Positions 7,781 to 18,220 of a stretch of DNA of 64,000 nt are shown piece by piece. This DNA comes from Citrifermentans bemidjiense Bem (lineage in GTDB: Bacteria; Desulfobacterota; Desulfuromonadia; Geobacterales; Geobacteraceae): the NCBI RefSeq assembly GCF_000020725.1, contig NC_011146.1, positions 886,001-950,000 of the forward strand, read 5' to 3'. The notes under the pieces were generated by a model. That model was not told where the DNA came from. It worked only from the letters and a program-made list of their open reading frames with translations, and searched no databases. Numbering within the stretch: the first letter of the stretch is position 1; every line of letters begins with the position of its first letter. The translations under genes and the position numbers were made by a program.

Positions 7781-9559
7781 TTAGAATTTAACTTCGAGGG
7801 TTGCGTAGATGTCGCGGGCGCTCTTAACCGGCGCCATCAACATCATGTCGCCCGGCTGGATGCTGGAGATCTTCACCGGAGCGCCAACCCAGTTGTTGCT
7901 TCCGGTGTATTCGAAGTCGTAGTACTGGAAGCCGATGCGGAAGAAGGCCTTGGAGATGAAAGAGGAGACCGGCTTGCTGTTAAGCTCCTGGATCAGGTAA
8001 GTTTCGTAGACGTCGCCGCGGGTGCCGACTTTGGCGGTCCACATGTCGTCAGCAGCAGGTGCGAAGGTGATCCAGTTCTTGGAGCCGTGGTTGTACTCAA
8101 CGCCGAATTTAGTTTTGGTCGGTTCGTAGTCGTAACGCGCGCCGACGTAGGTGGCCCAGCCGGTTTTGCTGGTAGGAGCTTCCGGGTTGAAGAAGGCGCC
8201 GGTCATCAAGCCCTCGAACCCGGCGTTGCCGGAAACGCTGTTGTTCGGATGGGTGACGCTCATCCCGACATCCCCGAAGAAGTTGATGTTGCCCGGGCCG
8301 ACTTTCTTAATCGTGCTCATGGCGCCGAGGCCGTACCAGTCGATCGCGCCCAGGTTGACCGCAGGAGCGGTATTGCCGAAGTAGGTGTCGTTCATGGTCG
8401 GGAAGTCGAAGATGTTGAAGCCGCGGTTGTACTGCAGCCAGACGCGCAGCGGATCGGTGTCGACCGGGACGATGGCGAGCCCCAGCATGTCGGTGTCTTT
8501 CAGGTTGTTGGCGGGGGTTTCGAAGCCAGCCTCGAAGCCGCGGCCGTAGCAGATCTTGGCGTAGGCGCCGGGAAGGGCCTCGATGTCGGGAGCCCAGCCG
8601 AGGGTCATGCCGTCGAAGGCGTAATCGACGAGAAGGGCGGGGGTGCCGCCGTTGCCCGGGCGCTCGTTGTTCAGACGGAGGTTAGACGGCGCACCCTCGG
8701 TGGAGGGGCGACGGCCTATCGAGAACCAGATCGGCTGCTCGGCGATGTTGGACCAGGTCGCATAAGCGCGGTCTACGTTCAGGAAGTCGCTGGAAGGAAC
8801 GCGCCCGAGGGTGCCATCGAATACGCCGACGCGGTCAGCGAAGAACGGAGTGGCGCCGCCGTTGGTGACTGCCTGGTCGTCGTTGGACCCGAAGGTTTTG
8901 TATGCCAGCAGTCGGACGTTTACGGTCACGTCCTTGGTCGCCTTAGCATGTATATTCAGGCCGAACCTGTTGGTGTAGAGGGTGTCGTTGTTCGGCTTGT
9001 ACGCTGGGACCTGGATTGCATAGCCGCCGGCGGCGGCCGGCGTCATCAGCATGCCCGCCAGCTGCTGCTGGAGCACGATGTTTGCGGGAGTGCCTGGGGG
9101 AAGTGGGCTCATCAGGCCCCGCACCATCCCTGCCGCAGCGGCATAAGAGGTGGTGTGCTGCATGGTTTGCACTAGAGGCATCAGTTGCGACACCGGCTGT
9201 CCGGCTACGGAACCGCCGCCGAAGATGGTGCCCTGAAGGGCATTCTGCGCGTTATTGAGGGAGCCGAAGGCATCGGTGTATGCCTTGGTGCTGCCGTTCA
9301 GGCTGTCCAGCCTGAAGCGGTAGTCGCCGCCAATGGTGAGCCACTTGCCGAGGGATTTTTCCTCGATCTTGTCTACCTTGCGGGTCAGATCCTCGATCTT
9401 CTTCTGGTCTGCGCCCCCCTTCTGCTCCTCAAGTTTCTGCACTTTCTTGGTGAGCTCCTCAATTTTCCTCTGCATGTCCTGCTCGTCCGCCTGCGCCAGC
9501 GCAGGTACGGCCAGTGCGCAAACGGCAGCGCCGACCAACAGCTTTTCCAGTTTTTTCAT
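7781..9559 (-). CDS. DUF3373-type outer-membrane porin-like protein
   Basis: 592 aa. A Sec signal peptide (residues 1-24) is followed by a coiled coil with heptad Leu/Ile/Val (residues about 25-70; MQRKIEELTKKVQKLEEQ). A long region of alternating polar/aromatic strands starts at WLTIGGDYRFRLDSL and ends with a C-terminal aromatic/basic strand (DIYATLEVKF), the signature of an outer-membrane beta barrel. The architecture matches DUF3373 proteins common in Geobacter. It is first in a minus-strand operon with the small periplasmic protein and the octaheme cytochrome. By analogy with porin-cytochrome conduits it may provide a barrel for electron or substrate passage; this is inference. Confidence 0.82.
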   Translation of the reverse strand: MKKLEKLLVGAAVCALAVPALAQADEQDMQRKIEELTKKVQKLEEQKGGADQKKIEDLTRKVDKIEEKSLGKWLTIGGDYRFRLDSLNGSTKAYTDAFGSLNNAQNALQGTIFGGGSVAGQPVSQLMPLVQTMQHTTSYAAAAGMVRGLMSPLPPGTPANIVLQQQLAGMLMTPAAAGGYAIQVPAYKPNNDTLYTNRFGLNIHAKATKDVTVNVRLLAYKTFGSNDDQAVTNGGATPFFADRVGVFDGTLGRVPSSDFLNVDRAYATWSNIAEQPIWFSIGRRPSTEGAPSNLRLNNERPGNGGTPALLVDYAFDGMTLGWAPDIEALPGAYAKICYGRGFEAGFETPANNLKDTDMLGLAIVPVDTDPLRVWLQYNRGFNIFDFPTMNDTYFGNTAPAVNLGAIDWYGLGAMSTIKKVGPGNINFFGDVGMSVTHPNNSVSGNAGFEGLMTGAFFNPEAPTSKTGWATYVGARYDYEPTKTKFGVEYNHGSKNWITFAPAADDMWTAKVGTRGDVYETYLIQELNSKPVSSFISKAFFRIGFQYYDFEYTGSNNWVGAPVKISSIQPGDMMLMAPVKSARDIYATLEVKF

Positions 9560-10012
9560 TTACTTCTCCTTGTTCTTTTCGCTGGTGTTGAACCAACCTT
9601 CTTCAGAGAATATTGCAGCTGCACGTTGCCGTGCCGAGGTAACTCATTAAATTCTGGGCGTCGCTGTCCTGATCGGACGATTGTCCGGTAAGTTGAGAGG
9701 AAATGTAAATTATGTGAACAATATAATTTTTTTTGAAATCCAGAGCAGTTAGCTCTGGTTAAGTTGGGAGAGTGGCGCGGGTCTGTGGAAAAGAAGCCGG
9801 GCCGTAGGCTGGTAGCCTAATGAAACTTATAAATCTACAGAGTGCAATATGTCAATATATTTTTTATTGAATATATAATAGTGGTAATAATTTGCCTCGA
9901 CTGCCGATTGGGCATCCCCCCCGGCAATGGGCGTATCTGCCCAGCTAATAGGGGTTGACTGGGTGTGTCCAATTCCCGTACTATTCAACAATTTAATCAT
10001 CAGGATAAACAC
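9560..10012. other. Divergent intergenic region, porin operon / miaB
   Basis: No gene is seen. It carries a perfect 5-bp-arm palindrome, CGGAC-GATT-GTCCG (9674-9687), about 115 bases upstream of the porin start and possibly an operator, an AT-rich tract at 9840-9890, and the miaB promoter at 9955-9984. Confidence 0.5.
9955..9984 (+). promoter_or_regulatory. Probable sigma-70 promoter of miaB
   Basis: TTGACT (9955-9960), an 18-base spacer and TACTAT (9979-9984) lie about 30 bases upstream of the chosen GTG start. Confidence 0.55.
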
Positions 10013-11338
10013 GTGAACCAAGCAAAAAAGCTGTACCTGGAAACCTTCGGTTGCCAGATGAATGTAAGTGATTCAGAGAAGATAGTTACCCTGATGAAGG
10101 GGATGGGATACCAGCAGACGCAGGACCCGGTCGATGCCGACCTGGTTTTATTGAACACCTGCAGCATCAGGGCTACCGCCGAACAGCGGGTCTACGGGCA
10201 CTTGGGGAAGTTCAAGTCGATCAAGAAGACAAAGCCGGGGCTCATCATCGGCGTTGGCGGCTGCGTGGCCCAGCAGGAGGGGGAAAAGCTCCTCAAGAAA
10301 GCGCCTTTCGTAAACCTTGTCTTCGGCACCCATAACCTGCACCTGCTGCAGGGAATGGTCGCGGCCGCCGAGGAAGGGAAGCGGAGCAGCCAGACCGACT
10401 TTCTCGACGACGAAAAGCGGTTCGATCTCTTCCCGCACTCCGAGGCGGAAGGGGGAGTGACCCGGTTCGTCACCGTGATGCAGGGATGCGATAATTTCTG
10501 CGCCTACTGCATCGTCCCGCACGTGCGCGGCCGCGAGATCAGCAGGAGCGCCGCCAAGGTGGTCGAAGAGGTACGGGCCCTAGCCGATTCCGGCGTCACC
10601 GAGGTGACCCTTCTGGGACAGAACGTGAACTCTTATTGCTCCAAGCAGCCGGGGGAGCCGGATTTCCCGGACCTTTTGCGCCTGGTGGCGCAGGTCGATG
10701 GCATCGAGCGTATCCGGTTCACCACCTCGCATCCCAAGGACATGTCGCCAAGGCTCATTGAGTGCTTCGCCGATCTTCCCAAGCTTGCCCCCCACATTCA
10801 CCTTCCCGCCCAGTCGGGAAGCGACCGGGTGCTTGAGCGGATGAACCGCGGCTACACGGCGCAGCAATACCTGGCCAAGGTGGCGGCGCTCAAAGAGGCC
10901 TGCCCCGCGATCCAGTTCACCGGCGACATGATCGTCGGCTTTCCAGGCGAGGACGAGGCGGCCTTTCAGGACACCATGGCATTGATGGAGCAGGTGCAGT
11001 ACGCCGATCTCTTCTCCTTCATCTACTCGGCGCGCCCGGGAACCAAAGCCGCCGAGTATGCGGACGATGCGACCCGTGCCGAGAAGCAGGGGCGCCTGGA
11101 AAGGTTGCAGGCGGCCCAGAAGAAGACCACTTTGGCTAGGAACCGGAGCCTGGAGGGGACGGTGCAAAAGGTGCTGGTGGAGGGTTTGAGCAGCACAGGC
11201 GACTCCCTCTTCGGCAGGACCGGCGGCAACCGCGGCACCGTCATGGCGGGGGACCCCTCCCTGGCCGGACGGGTGTTGGACGTGAAGATAGTGGAAGGGT
11301 TGCAGACCCTGCTCAAGGGCGAGATCGTCCATGACTGA
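10013..11338 (+). CDS. miaB: tRNA-2-methylthio-N6-dimethylallyladenosine synthase MiaB
   Basis: Radical-SAM methylthiotransferase that adds the 2-methylthio group at tRNA A37. The 441-aa protein has the UPF0004 domain with three auxiliary-cluster cysteines (C14 in TFGCQMN, C50 in NTCSIR, C84 in VGGCVAQ). The radical-SAM CxxxCxxC triad follows (C159, C163, C166: CDNFCAYC), and a TRAM domain closes the C-terminus. The GTG at 10013 was preferred because it has AGGA eight bases upstream and gives the standard N-terminus KKLYLETFGCQMN; the frame is open further upstream to 9965, which would add a non-conserved extension over the promoter. The stop overlaps the next reading frame. Confidence 0.96.
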   Translation: MNQAKKLYLETFGCQMNVSDSEKIVTLMKGMGYQQTQDPVDADLVLLNTCSIRATAEQRVYGHLGKFKSIKKTKPGLIIGVGGCVAQQEGEKLLKKAPFVNLVFGTHNLHLLQGMVAAAEEGKRSSQTDFLDDEKRFDLFPHSEAEGGVTRFVTVMQGCDNFCAYCIVPHVRGREISRSAAKVVEEVRALADSGVTEVTLLGQNVNSYCSKQPGEPDFPDLLRLVAQVDGIERIRFTTSHPKDMSPRLIECFADLPKLAPHIHLPAQSGSDRVLERMNRGYTAQQYLAKVAALKEACPAIQFTGDMIVGFPGEDEAAFQDTMALMEQVQYADLFSFIYSARPGTKAAEYADDATRAEKQGRLERLQAAQKKTTLARNRSLEGTVQKVLVEGLSSTGDSLFGRTGGNRGTVMAGDPSLAGRVLDVKIVEGLQTLLKGEIVHD

Positions 11339-11360
11339 AACGAAAATGGGAGAAGCCAAT

Positions 11361-11864
11361 ATGTATCTGGAGATGAAGGTGTTCGGCTTCGCGCTAGATG
11401 CCATCGCGCAGATGCCGGTGATCATATTGAAGGATACCGAGGAAAAGCACGCGGTGCCGGTCTGGATCAACGCACAGGATTCGGTCGCCTTCGCTGCCCA
11501 GTTCGTGGGGCGCGAAGCGGCTGCCAGGACCCGCCGCAAGGACGTCTTTACCGCGCTCGTCGAACAGATGGAGATGACGCTGTCCCGCATCGTCATCGAA
11601 AGCCTTAAAGACGGCGCCTTCACCTCCTCCGTGCGGCTGTTGCCCCGGGAAGGTGAGGAGATCCGGCTGGAAGTGCACGTGACCGAGGCGATGCTCCTCT
11701 CTCTCAGGTACCAGCAGCCCGTGCTGGTGGACCCCGACGTGCTGGCCCAGGTCTCCACCCTCGACCTCAAGGAGGACGGCCTGGCCGGCGAGAACAACGC
11801 CCGTCGTTTCGTCGACTTCCTGGACCACATGGATCCCGCTTCCATGGGGAAGTACCCCATGTAG
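11361..11864 (+). CDS. Bifunctional nuclease family protein (DUF151)
   Basis: About 167 aa. It begins MYLEMKVFGFALDAIAQMPVIILKD and contains VPVWINAQDSVAFA, both hallmarks of the BFN/DUF151 domain, whose characterised plant and bacterial members cleave DNA and RNA. The ATG at 11361 is favoured by GGGAGAAG five bases upstream and by family starts. An ATG at 11331 overlapping the miaB stop (ATGACTGA) is possible and would add ten residues. The miaB-BFN order implies co-transcription. The cellular role is unknown. Confidence 0.88.
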   Translation: MYLEMKVFGFALDAIAQMPVIILKDTEEKHAVPVWINAQDSVAFAAQFVGREAAARTRRKDVFTALVEQMEMTLSRIVIESLKDGAFTSSVRLLPREGEEIRLEVHVTEAMLLSLRYQQPVLVDPDVLAQVSTLDLKEDGLAGENNARRFVDFLDHMDPASMGKYPM

Positions 11865-11973
11865 AAGAGGCAGCCCGTGTAGAAAAGGTGCCCGGGTGAA
11901 TGAAGCCTTGGCAGTTCGCAGTTTCTCAATCTTAATCTCAATCTTTATCTGAATCTGGTTTTCCGGAGGTTTA

Positions 11974-13044
11974 ATGCGCGACGCATCTTTCGAATTCCTG
12001 CAGCAATTGCTGGCGGCGCCCAGCCCCTCGGGGTACGAGCAGCCTGCCCAGCGGGTCTTCCGCTCCTACATAGAACCCTTCTGCCAGGTGGCGACCGACG
12101 TCATGGGGAACGTCTTCGGCATGATCCAGGGAGCGGGAAATAACCGCCCACGCATCATGGTCGTCGGGCACTCCGACGAGATCGGGCTCCAGGTCCGCTA
12201 TCTGGACGACAACGGTTTCATCTATTTCTCCGCCATCGGCGGGGTCGACCCCCACATCACCCCCGGCATGCGGGTCCACGTACATACCGCCAAAGGGAAG
12301 CTGAACGGCGTGATCGGCAAGCGCCCCATCCACCTGATCGAGCCCAAGGAGCGCGACACGGTGATCAAGCTGGACGCCCAGTACATAGACATCGGCGCCG
12401 CCAACAAGAAAGAGGCCCTGGAGTGGGTGCGGGTAGGCGATCCCATCACCTTCGACAGCAACCTGGAGCGGCTCTTCGGGGACCGCGTCAGTTCGCGCGG
12501 ACTCGACGACAAGGCCGGCAGCTTCGTGGTAGCCGAAGTGCTCCGCCGCGTCTCCGAGCTTCCCGATCAGCTCCCCATCGACCTCTACGGCGTCTCCTCG
12601 GTCCAGGAGGAGGTCGGCCTGCGCGGCGGCACTACCAGCAGCTACTCGGTGAACCCCGACGTCGGCATCTGCGTCGAGGTGGATTTCGCCACCGACCAGC
12701 CCGACGTGGACAAAAAGCACAACGGCGAAGTAGGCCTCGGGAAGGGGCCGATCCTTCCGCGCGGCGCCAACATCAACCCGGTCCTCTTCGACCTTCTTTC
12801 CGACACCGCCACCGGCAACGGCATCGTGGTCCAGTACACCGGCATCGCCCGGGCGACCGGCACCGACGCCAACGTCATGCAGATCTCCCGTGGGGGCGTC
12901 GCCACCGCCCTGGTGAAGATTCCGCTGCGTTACATGCACACCCCGGTGGAGACCCTGTCCCTTGCCGACCTGGACGGGGCGGTCGAGCTGATCGTCGCCT
13001 CGCTTGCCAAGATGGGGCACAAGGAAGCGTTCATCCCGATGTGA
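11974..13044 (+). CDS. M42 family metallopeptidase (glutamyl/tetrahedral aminopeptidase)
   Basis: Cytosolic di-metal aminopeptidase, 356 aa, normal for M42. Visible ligand motifs in order are GHSDEIG (His-x-Asp; most members have AHMDEIG), GLDDKAG (bridging Asp), SVQEEVGLRG (catalytic Glu then Glu ligand), EVDFATDQP and MHTPVE (last His). The insertion between the first two motifs is the PDZ-like/oligomerisation domain typical of TET peptidases. GGAGG lies six bases before the ATG. The gene follows the BFN gene by about 110 bases and is probably transcribed separately or by read-through. It likely trims peptides released by proteases. Confidence 0.93.
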   Translation: MRDASFEFLQQLLAAPSPSGYEQPAQRVFRSYIEPFCQVATDVMGNVFGMIQGAGNNRPRIMVVGHSDEIGLQVRYLDDNGFIYFSAIGGVDPHITPGMRVHVHTAKGKLNGVIGKRPIHLIEPKERDTVIKLDAQYIDIGAANKKEALEWVRVGDPITFDSNLERLFGDRVSSRGLDDKAGSFVVAEVLRRVSELPDQLPIDLYGVSSVQEEVGLRGGTTSSYSVNPDVGICVEVDFATDQPDVDKKHNGEVGLGKGPILPRGANINPVLFDLLSDTATGNGIVVQYTGIARATGTDANVMQISRGGVATALVKIPLRYMHTPVETLSLADLDGAVELIVASLAKMGHKEAFIPM

Positions 13045-14903
<1,859 letters not shown>

Positions 14904-14918
14904 GGCGCAAGGAACCGG

Positions 14919-14990
14919 CTCACGCAAAGCCGCAAAGACGCAGAGAAAAGCTGGTTCGGCAGTACTTTGCGCCTTGGCGTCTTTGCGTGA
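14919..14990. repeat. Inverted repeat between guaB and guaA
   Basis: TCACGCAAAG-C-CGCAAAGACG on the left pairs with CGTCTTTGCGTGA on the right (14978-14990) around a 40-base centre. It could fold in the guaBA mRNA. The sequence type (CGCAAAGACGC...GCGTCTTTGCG) looks like a dispersed palindromic element. Confidence 0.7.
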
Positions 14991-15021
14991 CAGCTTTTGA
15001 CTTTAGATAAGGAACTCATCA

Positions 15022-16572
15022 ATGACCATCGACATACACTCCGAGAAGGTGCTGATCCTCGACTTCGGCTCCCAGGTAACCCAGCTGATCGCCAGGCGCG
15101 TGAGGGAGCAGAGCGTTTACTGCGAGATCCACCCCTACAACATGGCGCTCGAGAAGATCAAGGCGTTCGCCCCGAAGGGGATCATCCTTTCCGGCGGCCC
15201 CTCCAGCGTCTACGACAAGGACGCCCCGCACTCCGACCTCGGCATCTACGACCTCGGCATCCCGGTCCTCGGCATCTGCTACGGCATGCAGCTGATGACC
15301 CAGCAACTGGGCGGGCGCGTGGAGCGCTGCGACAAGCGTGAGTTCGGCCGGGCAACACTTGCCCTCGACGGCAAAAGCGAGATCTTCGCCGGCTTCGACG
15401 GCGGCGCCGAGGTCTGGATGTCCCACGGCGACCGCATCGAGGCGATGCCGGCCGGCTTCCAGCTCATGGCCCACACGACAGGCTGCCCCGTGGCCGCCAT
15501 GAAGGACGAGAAGCGCAACTTCTTCGGCGTCCAGTTTCACCCCGAGGTGGTGCACACCCCGCGCGGCGACGAGATGATCGGCAACTTCCTCTTCAACGTC
15601 TGCGGCTCGAAGCCCACCTGGACCATGGCCAACTTCATCGAGACCGAACTGGCCAGCATCCGCGAGAAGGTCGGCACCGGCAAGGTCCTCTGCGCCCTCT
15701 CCGGCGGGGTCGACTCCGCCGTCGTCGCCGTCCTGATCCACAAGGCGATCGGCGATCAGCTGCACTGCGTCTTCGTCAACAACGGCCTTTTGAGGAAGGG
15801 CGAAGCCGACAAGGTGGTGAACCTCTTCACCAAGCACTTCAAGATCAACCTCGCCCATGTCGACGCCGCCGACCGCTTCCTCGGCATGCTGGAAGGGGTC
15901 TCCGACCCCGAGCAAAAGCGCAAGATCATCGGCAACGAGTTCATCTACCTCTTCGAGGAGGAGGCCAAGAAGCTGGGTCAGGTCGATTACTTGGCGCAGG
16001 GGACCCTCTACCCCGACGTGATCGAGTCCGTCTCCACCAAGGGCCCCTCTGCCGTCATCAAGAGCCACCACAACGTGGGCGGTCTCCCCGAGAAGATGAA
16101 CCTGAAGCTCCTGGAGCCGGTGCGCGAGCTGTTCAAGGACGAGGTGCGGCTTCTGGGCAAGGAACTAGGCATGCCCGACGAGGTGGTGTACCGCCAGCCG
16201 TTTCCGGGTCCCGGCCTCGCTATCCGCTGCATCGGCGAACTCTCCGCGGAGAAGCTCGACATCCTGCGCGATGCCGACGCCATCGTCATCGAAGAGATCA
16301 GGAAAGCCGGGTTATATCGCGAGATCTGGCAGTCGTTTGCCGTACTGCTGCCGGTCAAAACCGTCGGAGTCATGGGCGACGCCAGGACCTACGAGTGGAC
16401 CGTGGCCCTTCGCGCCGTCAACTCTCTGGACGGCATGACCGCGGACTGGGTCAAGCTCCCCTACGAGCTACTCGGCAGTATTTCTTCAAGAATCATCAAC
16501 GAGGTGAAGGGCGTGAACCGCGTGGTTTACGACATCAGCCAGAAGCCCCCCGCAACCATCGAGTGGGAATAA
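15022..16572 (+). CDS. guaA: GMP synthase (glutamine-hydrolysing)
   Basis: Converts XMP to GMP using glutamine and ATP. The 516-aa protein has an N-terminal class I glutamine amidotransferase domain (nucleophile Cys86 in GICYGMQ, with the His/Glu pair in QFHPEV). The ATP pyrophosphatase domain follows (P-loop [12 protein letters not shown]), and the C-terminal dimerisation domain ends [17 protein letters not shown] as in almost all GuaA proteins. It is the second gene of the guaBA unit. Confidence 0.98.
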   Translation: MTIDIHSEKVLILDFGSQVTQLIARRVREQSVYCEIHPYNMALEKIKAFAPKGIILSGGPSSVYDKDAPHSDLGIYDLGIPVLGICYGMQLMTQQLGGRVERCDKREFGRATLALDGKSEIFAGFDGGAEVWMSHGDRIEAMPAGFQLMAHTTGCPVAAMKDEKRNFFGVQFHPEVVHTPRGDEMIGNFLFNVCGSKPTWTMANFIETELASIREKVGTGKVLCALSGGVDSAVVAVLIHKAIGDQLHCVFVNNGLLRKGEADKVVNLFTKHFKINLAHVDAADRFLGMLEGVSDPEQKRKIIGNEFIYLFEEEAKKLGQVDYLAQGTLYPDVIESVSTKGPSAVIKSHHNVGGLPEKMNLKLLEPVRELFKDEVRLLGKELGMPDEVVYRQPFPGPGLAIRCIGELSAEKLDILRDADAIVIEEIRKAGLYREIWQSFAVLLPVKTVGVMGDARTYEWTVALRAVNSLDGMTADWVKLPYELLGSISSRIINEVKGVNRVVYDISQKPPATIEWE

Positions 16573-16576
16573 ATCG

Positions 16577-16602
16577 CTCCTCCCTATGGAGGTTCGTTTT
16601 TT
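16577..16602 (+). terminator. Terminator after guaA
   Basis: CCTCC-CTAT-GGAGG is followed by TTCGTTTTTT. A second, longer G/C hairpin (GCCGCGG...CCGCGGC, 16614-16648, then TCTTT) lies immediately downstream and may back it up. Confidence 0.65.
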
Positions 16603-16680
16603 GCAGTTAAAACGCCGCGGTAGCCGGGTAGAAGCCGGTTGCCGCGGCTCTTTCGTATCTTGAAGACTGGTTCCGCAGGT

Positions 16681-16712
16681 GGGGACTGGCTCCGCCAGGT
16701 GCCTGTCCCCCT
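16681..16712. repeat. GGGGACTGGCTCC/GGTGCCTGTCCCC hairpin repeat
   Basis: An imperfect inverted repeat in which GGGGACTGGC pairs with GCCTGTCCCC. Near-identical copies occur at 42061-42092 and 42107-42137, and a related hairpin at 50255-50299. Confidence 0.75.
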
Positions 16713-16743
16713 TTCGCCGTCCCTCTTTACTTGGAGAAAGAAC

Positions 16744-17412
16744 ATGGCTCCTACACGGCTGCTCATTTTCGACCTGGACGGGACGCTGATCGATTCGCTC
16801 CCCGACCTGACCGACGCCACCAACCTGATCCGCAGCAACTACGGCCTCCCCGAAATAGGGATTCCCGAGGTCCGCAAGTTGGTAGGGCAGGGGGCGCGGA
16901 ACCTGGTAGAGCGGGCGCTCCCCGGGGCAACGGCGGCGCAGGTGGACCAGGCGCTGGGCGTATTTCTCGATTACAACCTGGCCCACATAGCCGACAAGAC
17001 CCGTCCCTATCCGGGCGTCAGCGAGACCCTTAAGGAGCTTAGGAACTTCGACATCCCCATGGTGGTCCTCTCCAACAAGAACGTCGCCCTCTGCAGGGAA
17101 GTCCTCGCCAAGCTGGCTATCGGGGACGCCTTCGCCGAGGTATTCGGGGCCGACTCCTTCCCCTACAGGAAGCCCTCCCCCGAGCCTGTGCTGGCCGTCC
17201 TGAAACAATATAAGATCGAAGCCGCTGAATGCGTCATGGTGGGGGACAGTATCAACGACATCGCAGCAGGATTAGGGGCAGGCGTTTTCACCGTCGGCTG
17301 CAGTTACGGTTATGGCGAGGTGAGTGAGCTTGCAGGAGCCAACTATCAGGTATCAGATTTTCAGTCATTGCTGAATTTGCCGTTTTTTAACAGGAAAAGC
17401 AGTGAGCAATGA
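16744..17412 (+). CDS. gph: HAD-family phosphoglycolate phosphatase
   Basis: 222-aa haloacid-dehalogenase hydrolase. Motif I is FDLDGTLIDS (nucleophile Asp with Asp+2), a helical cap of the GPH/PGMB type follows, motif II is VLSNKN, motif III is RKPSPEP (Lys), and motif IV is MVGDSINDIAAG. These fit dephosphorylation of 2-phosphoglycolate produced during DNA repair, though other HAD substrates are possible. TTGGAGAAAG precedes the ATG at 16744. It lies downstream of guaBA and upstream of flgM, with no obvious functional link to flgM. Confidence 0.88.
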   Translation: MAPTRLLIFDLDGTLIDSLPDLTDATNLIRSNYGLPEIGIPEVRKLVGQGARNLVERALPGATAAQVDQALGVFLDYNLAHIADKTRPYPGVSETLKELRNFDIPMVVLSNKNVALCREVLAKLAIGDAFAEVFGADSFPYRKPSPEPVLAVLKQYKIEAAECVMVGDSINDIAAGLGAGVFTVGCSYGYGEVSELAGANYQVSDFQSLLNLPFFNRKSSEQ

Positions 17413-17420
17413 AAAAAAGC

Positions 17421-17447
17421 TAAAGTTATTTTCTTAGCTGTCGAAAC
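17421..17447 (+). promoter_or_regulatory. Sigma-28 (FliA)-like promoter of flgM
   Basis: TAAAGTTA, an 11-base spacer and GTCGAAAC match the consensus TAAAGTTT-N11-GCCGATAA at 7/8 and 5/8 positions, about 48 bases upstream of the flgM ATG. flgM is a classical sigma-28 target, which raises the plausibility. Confidence 0.6.
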
Positions 17448-17494
17448 AGAACTAAACCTTATTCCGTACCTAACTTATCGGGGGCAAGAATCAG

Positions 17495-17794
17495 ATGAAA
17501 ATCGAAGAACTCAATCCGAATCCGGCAGCAACCCAACTCTCAGTCGTGCGGGCGGACAAGCCCGAAGTGGCCGAAGCAAATGGGGAAGCAAATGCTAAGC
17601 AGCAACCGGCAGCCGACAAGGTCGAGCTTTCCAGTTACATGCCGCTAGTTCCCAAAGCGCAGCGGCGTCTGGATTTTAGAACCGAGAAGGTGGAGGAATT
17701 GAAGTCGCAGATACAGGCAGGGACCTATCAAGTATCAGGTCGTGCCGTAGCAGAGAAGATGCTTTCCAAGATCGTGATGCCGAGCGCCGCATAA
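17495..17794 (+). CDS. flgM: Anti-sigma-28 factor FlgM
   Basis: Small cytoplasmic inhibitor that holds sigma-28 (FliA) until the flagellar hook is complete and FlgM is exported. 99 aa. The first 40 residues are disordered and Ala/Asn/Gln-rich. The C-terminal FlgM domain shows KVELSS, then R-TEKVEELKSQIQAGTYQ and VSGRAVAEKMLS, the typical sigma-binding helices. A sigma-28-like promoter lies upstream, giving the expected autoregulatory loop. No other flagellar gene is in the window. Confidence 0.88.
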   Translation: MKIEELNPNPAATQLSVVRADKPEVAEANGEANAKQQPAADKVELSSYMPLVPKAQRRLDFRTEKVEELKSQIQAGTYQVSGRAVAEKMLSKIVMPSAA

Positions 17795-17894
17795 CCAATT
17801 GGAGGAGCGGAATATAGAGAAGATAGGGACAGGTAACTAAACAAAACCATTGACAGCGACGGGTAAAGTGCGGTACAAAGACCACTCGATTTAA

Positions 17895-17969
<75 letters not shown>

Positions 17970-17977
17970 AAAAGAAA

Positions 17978-18018
17978 AATAATCCTCAGTTGCTAAGAAG
18001 CGACTGGGGATTTTCTTT
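17978..18018 (+). terminator. Terminator after tRNA-Gly
   Basis: AATCCTCAGTTGCT, AAGA loop, AGCGACTGGGGATTTTCTTT. The stem is 14 pairs including G-U pairs, followed by a T-rich run. Confidence 0.75.
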
Positions 18019-18043
18019 ATCCCTCGTAGGTCGGGACTGCTGT

Positions 18044-18220
18044 ATGAATGTAACCCTGAAAAAGGCTCCGTCCAAAGAGGGGCAGTTTGCGCTGGAAGCG
18101 CTTCAGAGTGCGGTGAAAAAAGCACTTGAAAGGAAAAAACGTTTGGGCCAGTACGCGATAGTCTGGCATGACGGCAAGCCCGTTATAATCGGCGAGGATG
18201 CTCCGGAAGACACTGAATGA
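18044..18220 (+). CDS. Small conserved-looking hypothetical protein
   Basis: 58 aa starting MNVTLKKAPSKEGQ. It has a Lys-rich helix (VKKALERKKRLG) and then a short beta segment, QYAIVWHDGKPVIIGEDAPE. It overlaps the start of the broken Fic gene by about 20 bases, as a regulator or antidote ORF upstream of a Fic gene often does. Function unknown; the antidote idea is inference from position only. No strong ribosome-binding site is visible. Confidence 0.5.
   Translation: MNVTLKKAPSKEGQFALEALQSAVKKALERKKRLGQYAIVWHDGKPVIIGEDAPEDTE

Noticed and set aside
7652..9175. 507-codon plus-strand frame opposite the porin gene
   Set aside because: It is antisense to a barrel protein with signal peptide and family features, and the composition is typical of a GC shadow.
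16614..16648. Long hairpin after guaA considered as a riboswitch (a GGTAGCCGGGT motif resembles part of the cyclic-di-GMP class)
   Set aside because: It lacks the conserved two-helix core and lies between guaA and an unrelated gene; it is more simply a backup terminator hairpin.
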